Shown piece after piece: positions 27,151-38,312 of a stretch of 64,000 nucleotides of DNA; within the stretch, counting starts at the first letter, position 1, and each line of letters opens with the position of its first letter. Source of the DNA: Myxococcales bacterium (GTDB lineage Bacteria > Myxococcota > Bradymonadia > UBA7976 > UBA1532); NCBI GenBank assembly GCA_020633515.1, contig JACKDM010000026.1, positions 7,116-71,115 of the forward strand. The letters run 5' to 3'. Position numbers and translations under genes: made by a program. The notes beneath the pieces were generated by a model. It did no database searches. It was not told the origin of the DNA and worked only from the letters and a program-made list of their open reading frames with translations.

Positions 27151-27720
27151 ATGTCCGAAGCACCCGCCGAAGAGGTGCTCGTCGAGCTGATGGACGACAA
27201 GACCGGCGAGACCCTCGCCGCCGCCGTCCAGTTCGAGATCGAGTACGGCGAGCGCGTCTATGGGCTGTTGATCCCGGTCGACCCCATCGTCAAGGTCTTG
27301 CGCTACGACCCCTCGGACGACGAGAGCGAGCTCGAAGAGATGGAGCCCGATGACTTCCGTGAGGTCGAGGCCTTCATCAACGGCAAGCTCGCCAAGTCCA
27401 ACTGCTCGATCGAGGTGCACGCCGACGAGTGCATCCTGATCGGCGAGCCGCCCGAGGCGGTCTACGAGGATCCCGAGACCCTCGAGGTCGAGACCGAGGC
27501 GGGCGAGCAGGAGCTGTTGATCCTGTTCGAGCTCAAGGAGACCAAGAAGCTCGGCTACCTCATCGCCGTGCCCGCCGATCCGCCGATGTGGCCGGCGGAG
27601 CTGCTGCCGGAGGGCAAGGCGCGGCTGCTCGGCGAGGAAGACATCGACAGCGAGCTCGACGCGGCCTTCAAGCGCGCGGTCGAGATGATGGCCGACGAGT
27701 ACGAGGACGACGAGGACTGA
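27151..27720 (+). CDS. Acidic DUF3727/DUF1292-like protein
   Basis: 189 residues, strongly acidic, start preceded by AAAAGGAGG. The N-terminal third, 'VQFEIEYGERVYGLLIPVDP' with preceding 'DDKTGETLAAA', resembles the DUF3727/DUF1292 pattern, small beta-rich domains of unknown role best known from cyanobacteria and Firmicutes. A second copy of the same idea may follow ('ELLILFELKETKKLGYLIAV', then 'VPADPPMWPAELLPEGKARL'). No signal peptide. It ends in 'ADEYEDDED'. Stands alone, divergent from the hypothetical gene. Function unknown. Confidence 0.65.
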   Translation: MSEAPAEEVLVELMDDKTGETLAAAVQFEIEYGERVYGLLIPVDPIVKVLRYDPSDDESELEEMEPDDFREVEAFINGKLAKSNCSIEVHADECILIGEPPEAVYEDPETLEVETEAGEQELLILFELKETKKLGYLIAVPADPPMWPAELLPEGKARLLGEEDIDSELDAAFKRAVEMMADEYEDDED

Positions 27721-28843
27721 GCGCGGCGCCTCGGGCGGCCATCACTCCCCTCCCCGGCCGCCTGCCTCCCATCTCTCTCCGATCCATCCCACCTGACGTC
27801 ATGCCATCGGCCGCGCCCGTCGCGGCCGTGGTCCGTCGTGTGATGAGGCTTCGAAAAGCGAAACGGCCGACACCAATGGCATCGGCCGTCTCTCGGGTCG
27901 CGGAGGCGAAGGACGTCGGGCCGTCGTCACCTCGTCGGTCGACGGGATCGAGCGGCGCCTCGGTCGAAACCGAGAGCGTGTCACTCGACCAGCGCCGCCG
28001 GGCGTCCGGCTGCGGCCGACATCGATCGGCCCGAAGGTGCACAGGGCACCGACGCCGCGTCTGCCCCGGATGCCGGGCGGTCGCGGGTCATCGGGTCGAC
28101 CGCGCCCACGCGGGGCATCGCCGCGCAGGTGCCGTCGGTCGCTCGGTCGCTACGGCGTGCATGCCGTCGCCGGATCGGAGGCAGACATCCCTCTCGGCAG
28201 CGGAGGTGCGTCGCACCGCGCGATGCCTCGTCCACTCGCTCGTCAGACTGCGCGCGGCGCCCCGAGTGATCGGGGCGCGTGAGTCGAAGGTGAGCCAACG
28301 GCCGGCAACCGGCACCCAACGGGCGCTCACCTTCGCCGAGCCTTCGTCGTCAACCGGCGAGGACTCGCGCGAACGGATGCTGACGCTGCGACCGGGCGAC
28401 CGGAGCCGTCCGGTCCGGCGATGACAGTGATGCCATCACCGGCGTGGAATCGGGATGGAGGCGCGCGTCGTGAAACGCTCGCTTCGCCTCACCGTTCATG
28501 GCATCGATGACTCGACGCGCCATCGCTCGGTCGAGCGATGTGATCGGCGGGGGCGACGACGTGCGTTCGTCCCATTCGATGCGTTCGGCCCCGTAAGAGG
28601 TCGATCACATCGATGTACGCGAGATCCGAAGCGAACTTCGGCTCTCTGCGCCGCGGGACACCGACTCGTTCGAGCCTTCGTGTCTCCTCGACCCACCTCC
28701 GAGACTATGCCTCGGAGATGCCTCGATCAAATGTTTTCTTCTCAACACGCTGTGAACAACTCGGCAATGCCTCGGGATGACAGGCAAATGCCGGCGCGAA
28801 AAAGTTTGCGCGCCCGTCACCGGGTCGTCGCGCGGAGAGCACG
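27721..28843. other. Gene-free region, 1.1 kb
   Basis: No frame on either strand looks like protein: the open frames are Arg/Ser/Pro-rich shadows without family patterns or ribosome sites. Composition differs from its surroundings, with AT-richer patches (around 28730-28805). It holds ATGGCATC-type octamers at 27876, 28429 and 28498 and a hairpin CGGCCGA/TCGGCCG at about 27864-27888. I see no tRNA, rRNA or known riboswitch. A regulatory RNA or degraded DNA are both possible. Confidence 0.5.
28793..28814 (-). terminator. Terminator-like hairpin after the OmpA-like gene
   Basis: GGCGCG at 28793-28798 pairs with CGCGCC at 28809-28814 across a 10-nt A/T-rich loop. On the minus strand it lies 30 nt beyond the stop of the OmpA-like gene. 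No T-run follows the stem, so it is only terminator-like. Confidence 0.35.
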
Positions 28844-29368
28844 TCAACGCACGTCGGCGAGGGGGCCGGGGGTCGCGGCGGCGGCGATGCCGGGGCCCTT
28901 GGGGGCGCGGCGCTCGAAGGTGATGACGAAGTCGACGGCGCCCGCGCCGCGGCCGATCGGGGGGCGGACGGTGGTGAGGATGCGCTCGGGGGCGACGCCG
29001 CGGGCCTGCAGCGCCTCGCGCAGCGCGTGCGCCCGCTGCTGGCCGAGCAGGAGCGCGGCGGTCGGCTCCTTGCCGGCCGGCGCGTGGGCGGTGATGACGA
29101 TGCGGCGCTGGTGGAGGAAGGCGGCGGTCTCGGCGACGACGTCGGCGAGGTCGCGCCAGGCGATGAACTGCTCGGCGCCCTGCTCGGCGCCGAGGCCGCG
29201 CACGGTGAGCTCGAGGTCGTCGCCGAGCGGGCGGACGGTGCCGACCGCGGCGAGGCGTTGGCCGATGACCGCGCCGTCGGCGACGGGCGGCGGGCTCGCC
29301 TGCTCGGCGAACGCGGTCCCGGCGAGGAGCAGGGACGCGCAGGCGGTGATGAGCAGACGACGAATCAT
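28844..29368 (-). CDS. Small periplasmic OmpA-like protein
   Basis: 174 residues with GGAGG ahead of the ATG at 29368. Signal peptide 'LLITACASLLLAGTAFAEQ' suggests export to the periplasm. The C-terminal half resembles an OmpA/Pal peptidoglycan-binding domain: a beta strand 'RRIVITAHAPAG', then 'LLGQQRAHALREALQARGVA', 'PERILTTVRPPIG'. The canonical 'GHTD' is replaced by 'AHAP', so the peptidoglycan-contacting Asp is missing and binding is uncertain. Divergent from the propeller gene with 247 nt between starts. Confidence 0.65.
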   Translation of the reverse strand: MIRRLLITACASLLLAGTAFAEQASPPPVADGAVIGQRLAAVGTVRPLGDDLELTVRGLGAEQGAEQFIAWRDLADVVAETAAFLHQRRIVITAHAPAGKEPTAALLLGQQRAHALREALQARGVAPERILTTVRPPIGRGAGAVDFVITFERRAPKGPGIAAAATPGPLADVR

Positions 29369-29615
29369 GGTGGACCTCCGTGTTGGTGCGGCGACGCCGC
29401 GGGGCAATGCGGTATCTGGTTGAACACCGTGGGGCGCTTCGGTCTTTCCGCGCCGACGCCGCCGGCTCCGGCCGCCTCTGCATCGCCCGTGCCGCTGCCC
29501 TCGAGGGCGGTCGCAGCGCGGGTGATGCGCGGGGGGCGCGGGCGGCGGCCCACGGCGGCCGCGGGCGGGACGCCACGCGGTGTGTGCCGGTCGACCAACC
29601 CGTCGCGGAGTCTTC

Positions 29616-31829
29616 ATGATGCGCTCCCCTCCCCCGTCGCGCTTTGCCCCGCTGCTGCTGATCTTCGCGGGGTGGGCCGCCCCGCTGGGCGCCGCTGCGA
29701 GCGGCCTGCCGAAGCTGTGGGACGTCGCGGTGAGCGAGCCGGCGGGCGCGACCGCGCTGTGGCCGGCGGGTGACCGGCTGGTCGCGGTGACCTGGGAGGG
29801 CGACGTCGTCGCGCTCGACGCGGCGAGCGGCAAGCGCGTGTGGCGGCAGCGGGCGCCGCAGAAGACGACCGAGGGGCCGGCGGTGGCGGTCGAGGGCGCG
29901 GTGGCGGTGATCGCGTGGCCGACGGAGGCGGCGATCCGGGGGCACGCGGTGGGTGACGGGCGGCAGCGCTGGGAGCGGCCGCTGGCGGCGCCGGTGACGG
30001 GCATGGCGCTGTGCGCGCGCGATCGGGTGGTGGTGGCCTCGCATCGGGGCGAGGGCACGCTGATGGCGACGGCGGTCGATCCGGTCGACGGTACCGTCCG
30101 GTGGACCGTCCCGGTCGATGGTCCGGTCACCGGCGCGGGTGATGGTTATGTGTTCACCGCGCCGCCGAGCGGGTTCGGGATGTGGCCGGGGCGGATCGAG
30201 GCGGTGGACTGCCGCACCGGCGAGCGGCGGGCGCTGGCGAAGGGGCGGCAGCAGCTCGTGGAGCTGCTCGCGGCGGGTGATGGCGTCGCGGTGACGCGGC
30301 AGCTCGATCCGGGGTTCGTCGACGACGAGGTGTGTCTGCATCCGCTCGCGGGCGAGGGCAAGCCGGAGTGTTTCGCGCCGACCGATGGCGAGGTCGCGAC
30401 CTATGGTCCGGTCGGGGCGCTGGTGCGCGACGGGGTGCTGTACTACTCGACGGCGCACATCGAGGCGCACAACCTCAACCCGGCGCCGGACTCGTGGGTC
30501 TTCGCGCGCAAGATCGGCGGCGGTGATCTGTGGCGCAGCCCGCCGCTGACGAGCCGGATGGCGCCGGTGGACGCGGGCTCGCTGCTGCTGACGGCGTTCG
30601 GGACGACGGGCGTGGCCGATCAGATGTACCTGCTCGATCCGGCGAACGGCGCGGTGGTGGGCGAGCTGCGGCTGAAGAAGGCGCCGACCGCGCTGGCGGC
30701 GGACGCGACGCGGGCGTACGTGGCGAGCTACGACGGGCGGATCGCGGCGGTGAAGCTGCCGCGGCCAGGGCCGAAGCCGGTGGAGCGGGCGCCGGTCGAG
30801 ACGGGCGCGTCGGCGGCGGCGGCGTCGGGGGCCGAGGCGTCGGCGGGGCCAGCGGGGTGGGCGGTGGCGGTGCGGATCGACGCGCACCCGCAGAAGGCGG
30901 TGACCTCGGGCAGCAAGGTCGCGGGGCAGGCGAGCGCGGTGGCGTTCGTCGATCCGGCGGGCAAGCAGCTCGTCGTGGGCGGCAACGACGATCGGGTGCG
31001 GGTCTTCGAGGTGGCGACGAAGCGGCAGCTCTGGATCTCGGAGGGGCTCGGCAAGGACGTCGAGCACGTCGCGGTCGGGGGCGACCGGATCCACGCGCGG
31101 GTCTATGGCGGGGTGAGCTTCACCTTCGCGCCGAAGTCGTCGGGGTGGTCGCAGATCAACCGGGTGGCGCACGGGCACGGGTGGATGACCGGGCTGACCG
31201 ACGATGGCTTCCGGCTGGTGGCCGATGACTTCGCGGGCTTGTTCCGGGCCTATGATCCGGTGGGCGGCGAGGCGCTGTGGTCGCTGACGGCGCCGGGGGA
31301 GTTCGACCGGCGGGGCACGCGGGTGCGGGGCACGAAGCTGGTGGTGAGCCGGCCGGGGGCGCTCGATGTGATCGAGCTGCGGGGCGATCAGCCGGAGACG
31401 GTGGTGACGGTGGCGACGCCGACGGCGATCGAGCAGGGGTCGCTGACGCAGGCGTGGATGGTCAACGACACGCTCTTGCTGCGCGAGTACTGCGGGCCGG
31501 CGAGCTGCGTGGTGGAGCTGGTGCCGATCGTCGATCGCGCGCCGGGGGAGCCGCGGCGGTTGGAGTTCGACGTGCGCGGCGCGGGGTGGGCGACCTCGGT
31601 GCCGTCGGCGCTCGACGTGGCGGCGGATGGGTCGGCGATGTTCTTCTTTCGCCGCGGGCTGTTGCCGGTGCTGGTGGAGCTGAAGGACGGGGCGCGCACG
31701 CCGCTGCGGGCGATCACCGGCGCCGCGCCGGGCGAGCTGACCGATGGGGTCTTCTCGGCCGACGGGCGCCGGCTGGCGCTGGCGATGTATCCGAAGAGCT
31801 GGCAGGTCACCGTCATCGAGCGGCGGTGA
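29616..31829 (+). CDS. Exported PQQ/WD40-like beta-propeller protein
   Basis: 737 residues; GGAG lies 4 nt upstream of the first ATG of a Met-Met start. Signal peptide to about 'GAAASG'. Repeated blade motifs of the PQQ-enzyme/quinoprotein repeat type appear: 'VVALDAASGKRVWRQRAP', 'GRQRWERPLAAPVTGMAL', 'AVDPVDGTVRWTVPVDGP', 'MYLLDPANGAVVGELRL', and later WD40-like blades 'VRVFEVATKRQLWISEGL' and 'GVFSADGRRLALAMYPKSW'. Two propellers joined by an Ala-rich linker (~residues 395-420) are likely. It probably acts as a periplasmic scaffold; no catalytic site is evident. It ends 15 nt from the convergent clpB stop. Confidence 0.75.
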   Translation: MMRSPPPSRFAPLLLIFAGWAAPLGAAASGLPKLWDVAVSEPAGATALWPAGDRLVAVTWEGDVVALDAASGKRVWRQRAPQKTTEGPAVAVEGAVAVIAWPTEAAIRGHAVGDGRQRWERPLAAPVTGMALCARDRVVVASHRGEGTLMATAVDPVDGTVRWTVPVDGPVTGAGDGYVFTAPPSGFGMWPGRIEAVDCRTGERRALAKGRQQLVELLAAGDGVAVTRQLDPGFVDDEVCLHPLAGEGKPECFAPTDGEVATYGPVGALVRDGVLYYSTAHIEAHNLNPAPDSWVFARKIGGGDLWRSPPLTSRMAPVDAGSLLLTAFGTTGVADQMYLLDPANGAVVGELRLKKAPTALAADATRAYVASYDGRIAAVKLPRPGPKPVERAPVETGASAAAASGAEASAGPAGWAVAVRIDAHPQKAVTSGSKVAGQASAVAFVDPAGKQLVVGGNDDRVRVFEVATKRQLWISEGLGKDVEHVAVGGDRIHARVYGGVSFTFAPKSSGWSQINRVAHGHGWMTGLTDDGFRLVADDFAGLFRAYDPVGGEALWSLTAPGEFDRRGTRVRGTKLVVSRPGALDVIELRGDQPETVVTVATPTAIEQGSLTQAWMVNDTLLLREYCGPASCVVELVPIVDRAPGEPRRLEFDVRGAGWATSVPSALDVAADGSAMFFFRRGLLPVLVELKDGARTPLRAITGAAPGELTDGVFSADGRRLALAMYPKSWQVTVIERR

Positions 31830-31844
31830 GCCTGCCACGCGGGC

Positions 31845-31846
<2 letters not shown>
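31828..31846. terminator. Hairpin between convergent stops (possible bidirectional terminator)
   Basis: GAGCCTGC and GCGGGCTC around a 3-nt loop form an 8-bp stem with one G-U pair. It spans the gap between the propeller gene and clpB. There is no clear T-run, so strength is uncertain. Confidence 0.3.
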
Positions 31847-34454
<2,608 letters not shown>

Positions 34455-34555
34455 GGCTGCCTCTGCTTGGCTGAAGGTGCTTCGGTTCTCGGACGCGGCT
34501 GAGGGTAAGCACCGGTTCAGAGGCGTAAAGGGCCGAGGTGGATTGGCGCGAAGAC

Positions 34556-35005
34556 TCAGTCGGCGGGCGGCGGCGCGTCTTCTTCTTGCGGGGGAGCGGC
34601 GGGCGCGGGCGGCGCGGGCGCGTCTTCGGCGGCGGGCGGCGGAGGCGGCGGCGGGGGCGGCGGGGCGTCTTCGGAGGCGCCGGGCAGGGTCGCGGGGGTC
34701 TCGTCGGTGGCGCCGGCGGCCTCGCAGCTCTGGATGCGGCGGGCCTGGGTGTAGAGGCGGAGCTGGCGGAAGTCGCCGACGGTGTGGCCGCCCTGGGTGT
34801 GGGCGCGGCCGGCGTCGTGCTGCTTCTGGTCCCAGTAGCGGCAGGCCTCGGCGGCGTCGGCGGGGGCGGCGCCGTCCCACAGGCGGGCGTAGGCGGCTTC
34901 GGGGGGCGAGAGGTCGTACTCGATGCCCTTGGCGACGTAGCGGGGGCCGCAGCCCCACAGCGCCGCCACGCTCATGATCGCCATCGCTCCGACTCGCGCG
35001 CGCAT
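34556..35005 (-). CDS. Small Pro-rich lipoprotein
   Basis: 149 residues from the ATG at 35005, chosen for the GAGGG site just upstream. Short signal with lipobox 'ALWGC' near residue 18. A compact N-terminal region ('[16 protein letters not shown]', '[14 protein letters not shown]', '[17 protein letters not shown]') precedes a 45-residue Pro/Ala/Glu tail. No family recognised. It is probably an outer-membrane lipoprotein with a flexible tail. It lies 100 nt upstream of clpB on the same strand. Confidence 0.6.
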   Translation of the reverse strand: MRARVGAMAIMSVAALWGCGPRYVAKGIEYDLSPPEAAYARLWDGAAPADAAEACRYWDQKQHDAGRAHTQGGHTVGDFRQLRLYTQARRIQSCEAAGATDETPATLPGASEDAPPPPPPPPPPAAEDAPAPPAPAAPPQEEDAPPPAD

Positions 35006-35110
35006 CGACCCTCGCTTGTCGCCGTGCTGACTGCGGCGACCATACGACACCTGCCGCCGGCTCGCCAAGTGCGCGGGCAGGTGCCCTCGATGCTGCCAAT
35101 GCAGCGCGGC

Positions 35111-36661
35111 TCAGCGCGGGGCGATGAGCGCGGCGGCGCGGTCGGCGAGGTAGAGCTCGAGGTGGGTGTAGCCGTCGACGCCGGCCTCGGCGCGGGAGAG
35201 GCGGGTCTGGTTGCCATCGGCGGGGTCGGCGGGGTCGAGGCCGTGGGCGCGCTCCCATTCGTCGGGCATGCCATCGCCGTCGGTGTCGGCGGGCGGCGGC
35301 GGCGGCGCGGGGTCGAGGGTGAAGGTGTCGTCGGCGGGGTTCTGGTGCCAGGGGGCGTCGTCGATGCGGCGGGCGGCGACGGCGGCCATGAGGCGGCGGT
35401 CCATCGGGTCGCGGGGGAAGGCGCCAGCGGCGGCGACGATGGCATCGAGGAGATGGTCGGCCGGGGTGGGTGTGATCGGTGGGAAGGGGTGGCGGGTGGC
35501 GCGCGCGGTCGGTGGGTCGGTGGGGGGCATGGCATCGCCGAAGGCGTCGCAGCAGCCGGCGAGCTGGTAGTCATGGCGGTCGGGGTGGAGGTTCATCGCA
35601 TTGCCGGCGAAGTAGACGCTGTTGCCGTCGTGGGTGATTCGCTCGTCGATCATGGGATAGGGATAGTCAGGACGGGCGAACATGAGGTTGTCGACCCAGT
35701 TGAGGCGCAGGTGGAAGCGGCCGGGGACCTCGTCGTTCATGGTGTCGCCGTTGTAGCTCACATAGCCGCTCGTGTAGGCGTCCGCGTCGGGGTACGGATT
35801 GGGACCGAATCCAGGATCCCACAGCAGGTTGCTCGTCAGCTCGATGTCGATGACCCGTCCGGCGCAACTGCTCGGTGGTTCATCGCCGTCTTCGCATGAG
35901 ATCTCGGGCATGCGCCCAGCGATGCGATTCCAGATGTTGTGATGCAGCGCGAGACGATCGAGGGGGCGCTCGGGCGTCGAGTAGTTGATCAGCACGCCGC
36001 CATAGAGCGCATGGTCGCCGATGGTCTCGGCGATGATCGAGTGTTGGATGGTGACGTCGCGGGAGCGCGAGATCTGGATGGCTTCGTCGGTGGCGTTGGC
36101 GAAGGAGCAGTGGTCGAAGATCACGCGCTCGGTGCCTTCGAGGCGCAGCGCGTCACCGTCGAGCTCAGCGGCGGGGCGGCCTTCAGGGGTCAGCGGGCGG
36201 AGGCGCAGGTGGCGCGCGATGACGTTGGCACAGCGGCCCTCGGGCTCGTAGACGCCGCGGTCGCAGATGATGCCCCGGATGATGATGCCACCGGGCGAGG
36301 TCTGGCCGGCGATCGTGACGTCGGCGTGGCGGATGTGTACGGTGGCGTCGATGACACCGCTGACATCGAAGACGATGGTGCGGGGTCCCTCGGCGGCGAG
36401 GGCCTGCTGGAGCGAGCCGTCGCCGTCGGCGGCGAGGGTGGTGACGCGGATGACGCGGCCGCCGCGGCCGCCGGTCGCGACCGCGCCGAAGCCTTCGGCG
36501 CCGGGGAAGGCGGGGATGCCATCGCCGGGCGGCGGCATGGCATCGGGCGAGACCATGGCATCGACCGGCGGCGGCCGGGGAGACTCGGGGTCGTCGTCGC
36601 AGGCGATGGTGACCAAGGCGACGAGCGGGAAGATGGCGAGAGGCACCCGGGACGTAGGCAT
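35111..36661 (-). CDS. Pectate-lyase-like beta-helix lipoprotein
   Basis: 516 residues. Lipobox 'VTIAC' near residue 21, then an Asp/Pro/Met linker. The body opens with '[17 protein letters not shown]' and '[10 protein letters not shown]', the hallmark of PL1-type pectate lyases, and continues as a right-handed beta helix ('[17 protein letters not shown]', '[20 protein letters not shown]', '[12 protein letters not shown]'). Near the C-terminus a calcium-type '[19 protein letters not shown]' motif precedes a short tail. It is likely a surface polysaccharide-degrading enzyme or adhesive beta-helix protein; catalytic Arg/Asp assignment needs alignment. The gene carries five copies of the window's octamer, three within 50 nt in the linker. 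Confidence 0.8.
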   Translation of the reverse strand: MPTSRVPLAIFPLVALVTIACDDDPESPRPPPVDAMVSPDAMPPPGDGIPAFPGAEGFGAVATGGRGGRVIRVTTLAADGDGSLQQALAAEGPRTIVFDVSGVIDATVHIRHADVTIAGQTSPGGIIIRGIICDRGVYEPEGRCANVIARHLRLRPLTPEGRPAAELDGDALRLEGTERVIFDHCSFANATDEAIQISRSRDVTIQHSIIAETIGDHALYGGVLINYSTPERPLDRLALHHNIWNRIAGRMPEISCEDGDEPPSSCAGRVIDIELTSNLLWDPGFGPNPYPDADAYTSGYVSYNGDTMNDEVPGRFHLRLNWVDNLMFARPDYPYPMIDERITHDGNSVYFAGNAMNLHPDRHDYQLAGCCDAFGDAMPPTDPPTARATRHPFPPITPTPADHLLDAIVAAAGAFPRDPMDRRLMAAVAARRIDDAPWHQNPADDTFTLDPAPPPPPADTDGDGMPDEWERAHGLDPADPADGNQTRLSRAEAGVDGYTHLELYLADRAAALIAPR

Positions 36662-36862
36662 ATGACACCCTGAAGAGCCTGACGGGGAGATGACAGCGGT
36701 GGCATCACGCGCTGACAGGGTGGATTGTGATGGCGAGATGGGCGGCGGGTCCAGCGAGCGCGGATGCGTAGATCAGCTTAACCGCGGCGCGACCGGTGGG
36801 AGGCTGGTCTGCGCGCGCTCGGCGGTGTATGAGCGTGCGATGCGACGACGTGGAGGCATGGC

Positions 36863-37441
36863 GTGAGGCAGGGAGACGATGAGCTGGTCTGGCCGATCGT
36901 GCGCTCGGTGGGGGCGCCGGCGGAGTTCGGGGTGTTTCGGGTGGAGCGGCACGTCGCGGCGCATCCGGTGACGGGGGCGGAGGGTACGTTCAGCGTGGTG
37001 CGGAGCCGCGATTGGGTGAACGTGATCGCGCTGACGCCGGCGGACGCGGTGGTGCTGATCCGGCAGTTCCGGCACGGGACGCGGGCGGTGACGGTGGAGA
37101 TCCCGGGGGGGATCGTGGAGCCGGGTGAGGGCTTCGTCGAGGCGGGGCGACGGGAGCTGCGGGAGGAGACGGGGTACGAGGCGGATCGGTGGGTGGAGTT
37201 GGGGTTCGTGGAGCCGAACCCGGCGATTCAGGACAACCGGTGCGCGACGGTGCTGGCGCTCGACGCGCGGCCGACGGGGGTGACGGCGTTCGATCCGGGG
37301 GAGCTGATCGCGGTGGAGACGGCGCCGCTCGGGGCGATCGCGGGCATGTGCGCGCGGGGGGAGATCCGGCACGCGCTGGTGGTGGCGGCGTTCTTCGCGC
37401 TGCTCAACCGGGCGGGGGGCTGGCGGCGGCCGCGGGGGTGA
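36863..37441 (+). CDS. Nudix hydrolase (ADP-ribose pyrophosphatase-like)
   Basis: 192 residues from a GTG with GGAGG 6 nt upstream (the nearer ATG at 36858 runs into a stop). The complete Nudix box is present: Gly of 'GGIVEPGEGFVEAGRRELRE', then 'ETGYEA'. The upstream 'VVLIRQFRHGTRAVTVEIPG' is typical of the ADP-ribose pyrophosphatase group. Such enzymes cleave ADP-ribose or similar NDP-sugars. The 3' end overlaps the end of the Sir2 gene by 38 nt, and Sir2 enzymes produce ADP-ribose derivatives, so a shared NAD-linked role is plausible. Confidence 0.88.
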   Translation: MRQGDDELVWPIVRSVGAPAEFGVFRVERHVAAHPVTGAEGTFSVVRSRDWVNVIALTPADAVVLIRQFRHGTRAVTVEIPGGIVEPGEGFVEAGRRELREETGYEADRWVELGFVEPNPAIQDNRCATVLALDARPTGVTAFDPGELIAVETAPLGAIAGMCARGEIRHALVVAAFFALLNRAGGWRRPRG

Positions 37442-38303
37442 TGACGGGGGCGGACTCGAGGAGGCGGTCGACGAGCGCGGGCAGGATCTGGCCGGTGGGG
37501 CCGGGGATCCAGACGGCGGCGCGTTCGCCTTCGCGGACGGGGCCGAGGTTGACGAGGCCGATGGGGATGCCGCGCTCGGCGGCGGCGCGGAGGAAGCGGA
37601 GGCCGGACCAGACGGTGAGCGAGGTGCCGGCGATGAGGAGCGCGTCGGCCTCGGCGAGGGCGGCGAAGGCGGCGGCGACGCGGGGCGGGGGCACGGACTC
37701 GCCGAAGAAGACGACGCGGGGCTTGAGGAGGCCGCCGCAGCCCTGGCAGTCGGGCACGATGAAGCGGTCGTGGTCGTCGCGGGCGAGGGCGGCGTCGCCG
37801 TCGGGGTGGAGGGTGTCGACGGCGCCGCGGAGCCAGCCGGGGTTGTGGGCGCGGAGGCGGTGTTGCAGGGCGTCGCGGTCGGTGGTGGCGCCGCAGTCGA
37901 GGCAGCGGACCTCGGCGAGCGCGCCGTGCAGCTCGATGACGCGGGCGCTGCCGGCGCGCTGGTGGAGGCGGTCGACGTTCTGGGTGATGGTGGCGTGGAG
38001 GCGGCCGGCGGCTTCGAGGCGGGCGAGCGCGTGGTGGCCGGCGTTGGGGCGGGCGGCGGCGATGGCGGGCCAGCCGGCCATGCTGCGGGCCCAGTAGCGG
38101 CGGCGGCGGTCGGCGTCGCGCACGAACTCGAGGTAGCGGATCGGTTGGCTGGGGGGCGTGGGGCGGGGGCTGCGGTAGTCGGGGATGCCGGATTCGGTGG
38201 AGAGGCCGGCGCCGGTGAGCGCGACGATGCGGCGGGCGGGGGCGAGGAGCGCGGCGAGCGGCGCGGGGTCGGGGGTGACGGCGGGCGGCGGGGTGTGGTG
38301 CAT
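37404..38303 (-). CDS. Sir2-family NAD-dependent protein deacylase
   Basis: 299 residues. NAD-binding 'VALTGAGLSTESGIPDYRS' opens the Rossmann domain; 'TQNVDRLHQRAG' and the catalytic His of 'VIELHGALAEV' follow. Zinc Cys pairs are 'CLDCG' and, further on, 'CQGCGG'. 'LKPRVVFFGESVP' and 'IAGTSLTVWSG' complete the fold. The layout is that of SIRT4-like class II sirtuins, which remove acyl groups from lysine with NAD consumption in the cytoplasm. It converges on and overlaps the Nudix gene and diverges from the Imm11-like gene with only 9 nt between starts. Confidence 0.93.
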   Translation of the reverse strand: MHHTPPPAVTPDPAPLAALLAPARRIVALTGAGLSTESGIPDYRSPRPTPPSQPIRYLEFVRDADRRRRYWARSMAGWPAIAAARPNAGHHALARLEAAGRLHATITQNVDRLHQRAGSARVIELHGALAEVRCLDCGATTDRDALQHRLRAHNPGWLRGAVDTLHPDGDAALARDDHDRFIVPDCQGCGGLLKPRVVFFGESVPPPRVAAAFAALAEADALLIAGTSLTVWSGLRFLRAAAERGIPIGLVNLGPVREGERAAVWIPGPTGQILPALVDRLLESAPVITPAAAASPPPG

Positions 38304-38312
38304 GGGCAGGCG

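Noticed and set aside
28740..28775. Chromosome origin
   Set aside because: Only one weak DnaA-box-like match and no dnaA, dnaN or cluster of boxes nearby.
28455..28843. Plus-strand frame across the gene-free region
   Set aside because: It has no ribosome site, low-complexity basic composition, and runs antisense into the OmpA-like gene.
34455..34555. Heat-shock sigma promoter or CIRCE element before clpB
   Set aside because: No CIRCE inverted repeat or convincing sigma-32 -35/-10 pair is visible in the 100 nt.
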